The translations under genes and the position numbers were made by a program. Shown one piece after another: positions 1 through 5,562 of a stretch of DNA of 6,115 nucleotides. The stretch is from Desulfuromonadaceae bacterium. GTDB lineage: Bacteria; Desulfobacterota; Desulfuromonadia; Desulfuromonadales; Geopsychrobacteraceae. How positions within the stretch are numbered: the stretch's first letter is position 1; each line of letters starts with the position of its first letter. The stretch lies in NCBI GenBank assembly GCA_016744555.1, contig JADGED010000153.1, positions 1-6,115 on the forward strand, in the 5' to 3' direction. The notes below the pieces were generated by a model, which saw only the letters and a list, made by a program, of their open reading frames with translations, made no database searches and was not told the DNA's origin.

Positions 1-614
1 ACGGGGATTCCTTCATATTCGTGCCAGGTCCCACGCAATTTACTTATCGCCTCATCGGTATTTAACAATGTGTGACTAGCAAACCGCCCCAAGGTAATAA
101 TCAACTCGGGTTGCAATAAAGCTAATTGTTGTTTAAGAAACGGTGCACAGGCAGCAATTTCTTCTGGCTGCGAATCACGATTGCCACCATTGTAGCATTT
201 TACAATATTGCAAATGTAGACTTCCTGCCGGGAAAGCTTCATGGCCAGCAAAATTTTGTCCAACAATTGCCCAGCCTCCCCAACAAAGGGTAAACCTTGC
301 TCATCCTCTTCCTGCCCGGGGCCTTCACCTATCAACACTAGCCGTGCTTGCGGATTACCGCCACCAAAGACAATATTTTTCCGTTTTCCACTTAAACCGC
401 ACCGCTGACAACCACTTAATCTGGATTCCAATTCAGCAAGAGTACTAGATTCAGCCACAGGGGATACAGTCTGCACCACTTGGCTTTCTGCTACTACTGG
501 CGCAGGTACTGGCAATTCTGCCACAGTTTCATATCCCCACTGCTGTAAATCTTCTAAAATTGCTCTCCCTTGCGAGATTACTTCGTGGCATTCGTGGTAT
601 AATTTATCTGTCAT
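1..614 (-). CDS. Family 4 (4Fe-4S) uracil-DNA glycosylase, 3' end beyond the window
   Basis: This is a DNA repair enzyme expected to cut uracil (from cytosine deamination or dUTP misincorporation) out of DNA and start base excision repair in the cytoplasm. I translated the minus strand: 204 codons are present and the frame stays open at the window's left edge. Residues 1-33 are a short helical-looking lead, 34-58 a Val/Pro/Ala-rich linker, and the catalytic domain starts near 65. Visible family marks are the iron-sulfur cysteines C69-x2-C72, C140 and C156, the active-site motif GEGPGQEED (96-104) followed by GLPFVGEAGQLLD (107-119), and the LGRFA segment (175-179). The C-terminal HPxxL-type motif would lie off the edge. 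The start is the ATG at 614-612, with only a weak GGA upstream. Odd point: the usual KCRPPxNR stretch reads KCYNGGNR (139-146). It is divergent from the phospholipase gene, 59 bases away. Family is clear; activity is inferred. Confidence 0.9.
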   Translation of the reverse strand, partial: MTDKLYHECHEVISQGRAILEDLQQWGYETVAELPVPAPVVAESQVVQTVSPVAESSTLAELESRLSGCQRCGLSGKRKNIVFGGGNPQARLVLIGEGPGQEEDEQGLPFVGEAGQLLDKILLAMKLSRQEVYICNIVKCYNGGNRDSQPEEIAACAPFLKQQLALLQPELIITLGRFASHTLLNTDEAISKLRGTWHEYEGIP

Positions 615-673
615 ATATATTCCAAGGCTTTTAGCTACAAAATAACGTACTTAATTAAATAATTGGTGACAAA

Positions 674-1588
674 ATGACGCGTCTACTACTTCTCATAACC
701 ATACTACTCTTGTTATTACCAGCACAAGCATTTGCCTGGGGGGCTGGTGTACACCTTGGGCTGGGATTACGTCTTCTTGCTGCACCAGAAGCCTTACCCG
801 CAGCATTGCAGGCCCTCTTAGCAAGCAATCCGTATGACTTTCTTTATGGTTGCATAGCTGCCGATATTACTTTAGGAAAAAAACATACCCACCACTTAAA
901 ACACTGCCATAATTGGGTTATCGGTCACAAGCTTCTCGCTTTAAGCAAAAAAGAGAGTCGATCAGCTGAAGCATGCGCCTATGGATATTTGGCGCACCTA
1001 GCGGCAGACACCATTGCTCACAACTACTTTGTACCCTACAAGTTAGCAATGACCTACAATACTACCTTATTAAATCATGCATACTGGGAGATTCGTGCAG
1101 ACATAGGGGTTCGCGATGAAACGTGGGAAACCGCTCAACTTTTAGCAAAACACGACAATCGAAAACACGACAAAGTACTAAATCGAGTTCTAGCACCAAC
1201 CATTTTTTCGTTTCGAACCAATAAAAAGATTTTCAATTCAATGATGTTGATAACTAGACTGCAAAAATGGCACGATTTAATAGAAACAATTGCCAAACGC
1301 TCAAAATGGCAATTCGACTCAGTTGAACATGATGAATATATGGCGATGGGGCTCGATGCAATGAACAGTATTTTAGGGGATCAAGACAGCCCTTACTGGA
1401 ACGCTGACCCTACTGGCGACCGAGCGTTGACTGCTGCAGACATGATCAGAAAAAACATGAATCATCTCTGGCTCGAAGGTAAGCTACGGCAAGACGATTC
1501 AGATTTAATCCTCAAAGAGCTTAGAAATCGATTTAAGCTCGGGATAACCGATCCTGACGAAATATTACCGCTATTTACCGTTATCTAA
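674..1588 (+). CDS. Exported zinc-dependent phospholipase C-like protein
   Basis: The protein has 304 residues and resembles the zinc-dependent phospholipase C / S1-P1 nuclease fold family (bacterial PLC type). A signal peptide is evident: MTR, a long Leu/Ile core (4-15), then AQAFA with likely cleavage after A21. The mature protein would begin with W22, as the Bacillus cereus enzyme begins with a tryptophan that ligates zinc. The other zinc ligands appear in the expected order: H27, D64, H79 (HNW), H108/D112/H116 in HLAADTIAH, and H135/E139 in HAYWE. By family knowledge these would hold three zinc ions for phosphodiester cleavage of phospholipids; the true substrate is unknown. The part after about residue 145 is not one I recognise. 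The start ATG has GGTGA (664-668) five bases upstream. It stands alone, divergent from the glycosylase and convergent with the zinc operon. It could instead be a non-catalytic relative, although all key residues seem present. Confidence 0.8.
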   Translation: MTRLLLLITILLLLLPAQAFAWGAGVHLGLGLRLLAAPEALPAALQALLASNPYDFLYGCIAADITLGKKHTHHLKHCHNWVIGHKLLALSKKESRSAEACAYGYLAHLAADTIAHNYFVPYKLAMTYNTTLLNHAYWEIRADIGVRDETWETAQLLAKHDNRKHDKVLNRVLAPTIFSFRTNKKIFNSMMLITRLQKWHDLIETIAKRSKWQFDSVEHDEYMAMGLDAMNSILGDQDSPYWNADPTGDRALTAADMIRKNMNHLWLEGKLRQDDSDLILKELRNRFKLGITDPDEILPLFTVI

Positions 1589-1602
1589 ATTCCACCCGCT
1601 AA

Positions 1603-1630
1603 TTCTACTACCAAGCATTTGTTAGTAGAA
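1603..1630. terminator. Weak hairpin in the convergent intergenic gap
   Basis: An inverted repeat pairs TTCTACTA (1603-1610) with TAGTAGAA (1623-1630) around a 12-base loop. It lies 14 bases after the phospholipase-like stop codon and beyond the end of the leftward operon, so it could stop transcription from either side. The stem is AT-rich and neither side has a convincing T run, so this is only a possible terminator. Nothing else structured was found between 1589 and 1719. Confidence 0.3.
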
Positions 1631-1719
1631 ATTTGCCACACTAGCTGTTTCTTAAAAAAGGATATAACCCGACACATTGATCTATATGCTGGGGCTATTT
1701 TGGGTATGGTCTAGGTCAA

Positions 1720-2523
1720 TTAGTACGCGTAAGGTTCCTTATTTCTAAATTCAAACATAGCCGGTATCTTTGGTGGAGATTGTTTTTCAACATGCTCTAC
1801 CTTCAATAAATATTGCTGATTTATATTGGTATAGAAAATACCCTTAAGCCCAAGGTATTCTAACGATTCCGCTGGAGATGACAAATCATCCAAGCTAATA
1901 TATAGGTTCAGCCACTGACCATCAGTATATTCCGCTACGTGCCCTGAATTAAACCTAAACCCTACCGCCACTGCATCGGCTAAACAACAAGACACTGCGC
2001 CACGCAAAATCAAAAACTGTCCTAGCGGGGCTATTTTATCATTTCTTTGTAGCATGCCCCGTACCAAATAACGCTGTTGTAGTTGTTCTGCCGTGCCTGC
2101 CTCACAGATATCATAGAGTTCTCCCAGATTAATCCTTATGTATTCACGCTCATCTTTTATTACCCTGGAAGGGAGCTCCACCGCGGCGGATGATTTTCCT
2201 AACGGCAGATCAACTTCACTCAACGAACTACCAGCAAACAATGGATTGTCAGGACTGTGTACCAGAGAGACAATAGCGAATAACACGACAAAACAGATGC
2301 TGCGTGAAACTTTAGGAGGGTTGGGATAAAACGTTGCAACCAATCCAATCAGTAGCAAAACATAACCAGCACTGCCAGTCAGCCACTTGAACTTGGGATT
2401 AAGCAACAACCAATAGTCGCCACCTTGTACCAGCCCCACCATGTAGCAACCAAACATGAACAGCAAAATACCTTCAAAGCTGCCACCCCATTTTTGCCAA
2501 ATTGATTGAGAACCCTGATGCAT
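1720..2523 (-). CDS. TIGR03943/DUF1980 family putative permease subunit (YcgQ-like)
   Basis: This 267-residue membrane protein belongs to the family annotated as 'putative permease subunit' (TIGR03943, DUF1980; Bacillus YcgQ is the namesake), whose genes normally sit beside a COG0701 permease, as here. The N-terminal part has about three hydrophobic segments (near 18-34, 50-66 and 75-90). The rest (about 115-267) is a soluble domain, probably outside the inner membrane, containing the characteristic FLILRGAVSCCLADA stretch with C179, C180 and D183, plausible metal or thiol ligands. The ATG at 2523 is preferred because GGGG (2530-2533) lies six bases upstream; a GTG codon one position earlier (2526) is too close to that site. 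The start follows the permease stop almost directly, so translation is probably coupled. The molecular role of the family is not established as far as I know; zinc-related function here is inferred from the operon. No clear terminator follows it. Confidence 0.8.
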   Translation of the reverse strand: MHQGSQSIWQKWGGSFEGILLFMFGCYMVGLVQGGDYWLLLNPKFKWLTGSAGYVLLLIGLVATFYPNPPKVSRSICFVVLFAIVSLVHSPDNPLFAGSSLSEVDLPLGKSSAAVELPSRVIKDEREYIRINLGELYDICEAGTAEQLQQRYLVRGMLQRNDKIAPLGQFLILRGAVSCCLADAVAVGFRFNSGHVAEYTDGQWLNLYISLDDLSSPAESLEYLGLKGIFYTNINQQYLLKVEHVEKQSPPKIPAMFEFRNKEPYAY

Positions 2524-2526
2524 CAC

Positions 2527-3429
2527 TTACCCCAAAAACATACTGAAAATGGCCGAGAGACCATAAACCATAAATATCGGCACTACAATTAACGCTAAAA
2601 CAACTCGGCGTTGGAAAACCGCGGCAAACATTGCAATAAGTTTTAAATCAACCATCGGACCAATGCCGACAAATGCCAACTGCGCTGCAGGAGAGATAGT
2701 TGAAAAAGATGCTGCGACAAAAGCATCCGCTTCTGAACAAACCGATAGTAGCATGGCCAATAACATCATCATTGCGATTGACACTAGAGTATTACTTTCA
2801 AAAACACCGAGGATACTGGCCGGAGCAAATGTCTTGAACAGTGCAGTTACTAGGGCACCAAGCAGCAGGAATTTACCCATATCCATAAACTCTGCTACGG
2901 TGTGCCTACAAACGGCAAGAAGCTTACTCCCGCTTTTATGGTGCCCGGAGCAACAAGAGGAGCAACAGGCAGCGTGCCCTTCTGCACTTGAAGGATTCAG
3001 CAACAATTGCTTGGCGGAAACCTCTGACAACACCCAGCCGAGACTAATTGCCGGTAACGCAACCAGCGCCACCCTCCCCAGCACCATAGTCACATCGCTA
3101 CGAAATGCCACGTATGTAGAAACCATTACAATTGGATTGATTACTGGGGCCGAAAGCATATAGGTAATTGCCGTCGATGCAGGCACCCCTTTATCAAGCA
3201 TCCGCCTGACAACTGGGACAATTCCGCACTCACAGGTTGGTAACAACAACCCAATTGACAAGCCAAACAGAATCCCTTTAACCCGACTTTTCGGCACCAA
3301 CCTAGCAATAAGATTTTCATCAGCATAAACTTCAAGGAGGGAAGCCAACAAAGAACCAATCAACAAAAAAGGTGCCGCTTCTAAAAAGATAGCTGCCGCT
3401 AACGATGAAAATATTTGCAGATTTTCCAC
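2527..3429 (-). CDS. COG0701 (DUF318/ArsP_2-like) permease, YcgR-like
   Basis: This is a 300-residue polytopic inner-membrane permease of the COG0701 superfamily, a group that includes arsenic-linked ArsP proteins and Bacillus YcgR. It has two repeated halves of about four hydrophobic segments each. First-half motifs are PTCECG (64-69), the SAPVINP loop (93-99) and a preceding LDKGVP. Second-half counterparts are SVCSEADAF (229-237) and GPMVDLK (257-263). The halves are joined by a hydrophilic linker with a Cys/His cluster, HAACCSSCCSGHH (152-164). The start is GTG at 3429, with CCGGAG on the minus strand (GGAG at 3442-3439) nine bases upstream. It lies 16 bases after the znuB stop, inside the presumed zur-znuCB operon, and abuts its DUF1980 partner. 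Substrate is unknown. Context points to zinc or a zinc-linked metabolite rather than arsenic, but direction of transport cannot be read from the sequence. Confidence 0.82.
   Translation of the reverse strand: MENLQIFSSLAAAIFLEAAPFLLIGSLLASLLEVYADENLIARLVPKSRVKGILFGLSIGLLLPTCECGIVPVVRRMLDKGVPASTAITYMLSAPVINPIVMVSTYVAFRSDVTMVLGRVALVALPAISLGWVLSEVSAKQLLLNPSSAEGHAACCSSCCSGHHKSGSKLLAVCRHTVAEFMDMGKFLLLGALVTALFKTFAPASILGVFESNTLVSIAMMMLLAMLLSVCSEADAFVAASFSTISPAAQLAFVGIGPMVDLKLIAMFAAVFQRRVVLALIVVPIFMVYGLSAIFSMFLG
2530..2533 (-). promoter_or_regulatory. Ribosome binding site that decides the DUF1980 start
   Basis: GGGG on the minus strand lies within the last codons of the permease gene. It is six bases before the ATG at 2523 but only three before the upstream GTG at 2526, which favours the ATG. 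Confidence 0.5.
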
Positions 3430-3445
3430 TCTTACGTACTCCGGT

Positions 3446-4237
3446 CTATTTAGCGACTCTCGGTAAAATCAAACTGAGGATAAAAATCAGACAGGCGGCA
3501 ACAACAATTGACGGGCCAGCGGGGGTATCCCAAGTGTAGGAGCCATAAAGACCACCAATTACGGCCAGACAACCGATAAAGCTGGCGGTAACAGCCATCA
3601 TTTCAGGATTGCTGGCAAAACGGCGTGCCGTCGCTGCAGGGATTATCAATAGTGAAGTAACCAGCAACAGGCCAACCACTTTCATCATCACCGCTACCGT
3701 TAAGGCAATCAACGCTAAAAAACTGTAATTGATCCGATCAACCGCCACCCCTTCGACCCGCGCCAAATCCTCATGGATGGTGATTGCCAGCAGTGGTTTC
3801 CACATCAATATCAGCCCCACCAACGCCAGACCGCCACCGGCGAAAATCCAGTTTAGATCACTATTGCTGATTGAGAGTATATCGCCAAACAGATAGGCAA
3901 CCAGATCGACCCGGACATCCTCCATAAACGCCAGCGCCACCAAACCAAGAGAGAGGGCACCGTGGGACAGAATACCGAGCAAAGTATCACTGGCAAGCAG
4001 GCGCTGTTTCTGGCTAAAGAACAGCAATAGCGCCAACACCTGACAAACGACAAGAATTCCAAGGGTCAAATTAAGTTGCAGCAGAAAACCCAAAGCCACC
4101 CCGAGCAGGGCAGAATGGGCCAGAGTGTCGCCAAAATATGCCAAGCGCCGCCAGACCACAAAAGAGCCAAACGGGCCAGCTATCAGCGCCACACCAAGGC
4201 CACCGATCAGAGCCCGCAAAAGAAAATCATCGATCAC
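3446..4237 (-). CDS. znuB: Zinc ABC transporter, membrane permease subunit ZnuB
   Basis: ZnuB forms the inner-membrane channel of the high-affinity zinc importer, probably as a dimer coupled to ZnuC and fed by ZnuA. From the GTG start the protein has 263 residues, close to E. coli ZnuB (about 261). Family stretches include AGPFGSFVVWRRLAYFGDTL (20-39) followed by AHSALLG, DTLLGILSHGALSLGLV (84-100), YLFGDIL (115-121) and the putative ATPase-coupling segment HEDLARVEGV (155-164). About eight hydrophobic segments are spread along its length. The frame is open upstream to an ATG at 4291, but those 18 residues would lie deep inside znuC and have no counterpart in known ZnuB. The GTG at 4237 has a strong AAGGAG six bases upstream and gives the usual N-terminus. 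It therefore overlaps the znuC 3' end by 11 bases, as expected for tightly coupled subunits. Confidence 0.95.
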   Translation of the reverse strand: MIDDFLLRALIGGLGVALIAGPFGSFVVWRRLAYFGDTLAHSALLGVALGFLLQLNLTLGILVVCQVLALLLFFSQKQRLLASDTLLGILSHGALSLGLVALAFMEDVRVDLVAYLFGDILSISNSDLNWIFAGGGLALVGLILMWKPLLAITIHEDLARVEGVAVDRINYSFLALIALTVAVMMKVVGLLLVTSLLIIPAATARRFASNPEMMAVTASFIGCLAVIGGLYGSYTWDTPAGPSIVVAACLIFILSLILPRVAK

Positions 4238-4979
4238 AGCTCTCTCCTTTGCAGCAGTTATCGCAATCGTTATGACGATGAGTGGGATCATGGCTGTAAA
4301 TAGCCAGGTTCTCTACGGCATGAGCTCCAAACAACTCCAGATAAGCGGGATCATTGGTGACTACATCCGGCGTACCACTGCAACAAATATGTTGGTTGAT
4401 ACAAAGGACACGATCCGTAGCAGCCATAACCAAGTGCAGATCGTGGGAGATCATCATCACCGCACAATTCCGTTGGTCACGGATACGGGAGATAAGTTGA
4501 TATAATTCTGACTGACCGTGAACATCTACCCCCTGTACCGGTTCATCCAGAACCAGCAGATCCGGATCACGCATCAACGCTCGGGCCAGTAACACCCGCT
4601 GTTGCTCCCCGCCAGACAAGCTTTGCATCGACGAATCAATGACATGAGCCGCCCCAACCTCCTGCAATGCCGGTTCAATCCGATCCCGCTGGCTTTTGCC
4701 CACCATGCTTAAAAACCGTTTTACACTTAAAGGAAAGGTTGGATCGAGATGGAGACGCTGTGGCATGTAACCAATACTGATATCATTATGCATCTCAACC
4801 TGCCCAGAGGTGGGTTTAATCAGCCCCAAGGCGACCCGCACCAGAGTAGTTTTGCCGGCACCATTAGGGCCGATAATGGTAAGAATCTCCCCTTTTGATA
4901 ACTGCAAATCAACCTGATGGAGAATTTTGCGTTGGCCGATGACCAGATCAATAGCGGTCATATTTAGTAGATATTCCAT
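4227..4979 (-). CDS. znuC: Zinc ABC transporter, ATP-binding subunit ZnuC
   Basis: ZnuC is the cytoplasmic ATPase that drives zinc import through ZnuB. All ABC motifs are present in 250 residues: Walker A GPNGAGKT (37-44), Q-loop Q74 in YMPQ, signature LSGGEQQ (121-127), Walker B LLVLDEP (141-147), D-loop GVDV (150-153) and the switch histidine in MISHD (H179). The C-terminal tail (230-250) is rich in metal ligands: three His, then four Cys in CDNCC and ESC. E. coli ZnuC has a His-rich tail at a similar place, but I do not recall the cysteines. The start is uncertain: the ATG at 4979 shares one base with the zur stop (TGATG arrangement), a TTG sits one codon earlier (4982), and a second ATG at codon 7 would also give a typical N-terminus. 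Control should come from the Zur box upstream of zur. Confidence 0.95.
   Translation of the reverse strand: MEYLLNMTAIDLVIGQRKILHQVDLQLSKGEILTIIGPNGAGKTTLVRVALGLIKPTSGQVEMHNDISIGYMPQRLHLDPTFPLSVKRFLSMVGKSQRDRIEPALQEVGAAHVIDSSMQSLSGGEQQRVLLARALMRDPDLLVLDEPVQGVDVHGQSELYQLISRIRDQRNCAVMMISHDLHLVMAATDRVLCINQHICCSGTPDVVTNDPAYLELFGAHAVENLAIYSHDPTHRHNDCDNCCKGESCDR
4244..4249 (-). promoter_or_regulatory. Ribosome binding site that decides the znuB start
   Basis: AAGGAG on the minus strand, inside the last codons of znuC, is six bases before the GTG at 4237. It supports this start over the ATG at 4291, which would add 18 residues foreign to the family. Confidence 0.75.
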
Positions 4980-5467
4980 CAATTATTCTCGCTATTTTTC
5001 TGCCGACAATCGGGACATAACCCCAGCACTTCAATAATCTGCTGCCCGGCAATAAACCCTGAAACGTCGGCTTTTTGGGCAATGGCTGCAGTTATCTCCG
5101 GGATATCAAGTTCTGCAAGCGCATGGCACTGTTCACAAATAAGAAACTGGCCATGGTGTTTACTGCCCAGACGACTGCAACCGACATAAGCGTTCAGCGA
5201 GGCGATCCGGTGAACCAAACCAAGGTCGAGTAAAAAATCGAGGGCCCGATAGACCGTGGGAGGAGCACAGCGCTGTTGTTGCTGCAACATTTCCAGCAAC
5301 TCATAAGCGCCGACCGGTTTATGCTGCTGCCAAATCAACTCCAATACCCTACGGCGGATCGCCGTCAAACGTTTACCCTGCTGCTGGCAAAGCTCTTCCG
5401 CATGGCTGATAGCCTTATTGATACAGTTTTGATGGTCGGTTTCGACGCAATGAAAAACTGCTGGCAT
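4979..5467 (-). CDS. zur: Zinc uptake regulator Zur, Fur family
   Basis: Zur is a dimeric repressor that senses cytoplasmic zinc and, when loaded, blocks zinc-uptake genes. The 162-residue protein has a winged-helix domain (about 20-95) with the recognition segment PPTVYRALDFLLDLGLVH (69-86), nearly the same as E. coli Zur. A dimerisation domain follows. The structural zinc cysteines are C111-x2-C114 and C151-x2-C154. Regulatory-site ligands expected from E. coli Zur are matched by H86, C97, H104 or H105, and E119. The sequence fits Zur better than Fur, Mur or PerR. The N-terminus carries about 18 extra residues with H6, C7, H12 and C15. The ATG has AGGAG six bases upstream (5474-5478). It is the first gene of the leftward operon and its promoter region contains the palindromic operator, so it very likely represses itself with znuCB and the two downstream membrane genes. 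Confidence 0.95.
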   Translation of the reverse strand: MPAVFHCVETDHQNCINKAISHAEELCQQQGKRLTAIRRRVLELIWQQHKPVGAYELLEMLQQQQRCAPPTVYRALDFLLDLGLVHRIASLNAYVGCSRLGSKHHGQFLICEQCHALAELDIPEITAAIAQKADVSGFIAGQQIIEVLGLCPDCRQKNSENN

Positions 5468-5487
5468 AAAAAACTCCTATCACTTAC

Positions 5488-5516
5488 TTGCCTTTAATCA
5501 AATGTTATAATATAAC
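5488..5516 (+). promoter_or_regulatory. Likely znuA promoter overlapping the Zur box
   Basis: A sigma-70-like pair is visible: TTGCCT (5488-5493) and TATAAC (5511-5516), 17 bases apart. The -10 lies within the palindrome, so bound Zur would exclude RNA polymerase. A perfect TATAAT (5506-5511) is an alternative, but only a poor -35 (TTACTT, 5484-5489) precedes it. On the other strand, -10-like hexamers TATAAC or TATATT within the palindrome could serve zur, without a clear -35. Confidence 0.5.
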
Positions 5517-5520
5517 ATTT
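5500..5520. promoter_or_regulatory. Zur box, perfect palindrome between zur and znuA
   Basis: The ten-base half AAATGTTATA is followed by one central A and then the exact inverted complement of the half, a perfect 21-base dyad. From memory this equals the core of the gammaproteobacterial Zur consensus. It lies 33 bases before the zur ATG and 43 before the znuA ATG and contains -10-like hexamers on both strands. One operator could thus control both directions. Zur binding is inferred. Confidence 0.9.
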
Positions 5521-5562
5521 CAATACAGTTTCACATCTTACCGTAAAGGGGCGTTACTTACT

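Noticed and set aside
143..448. Plus-strand open frame of 101 codons
   Set aside because: It lies fully within the minus-strand uracil-DNA glycosylase, whose motifs are unmistakable.
1631..1719. A rho-independent terminator for the leftward operon near the A-run at 1654-1659
   Set aside because: On the minus strand there is a T run, but I found no GC-rich stem directly before it.
2663..3163. Plus-strand open frame of 166 codons opposite the permease
   Set aside because: It is the complement of a clear COG0701 permease and its translation shows no recognisable family.
4238..4291. An 18-codon N-terminal extension of ZnuB from an ATG at 4291
   Set aside because: The ribosome binding site and the alignment with known ZnuB point to the GTG at 4237; the extension would lie wholly in the znuC coding end.
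4076..4505. Two plus-strand open frames (4076-4303 and 4125-4505) opposite znuB and znuC
   Set aside because: Both are antisense to highly conserved transporter genes and show no protein features of their own.
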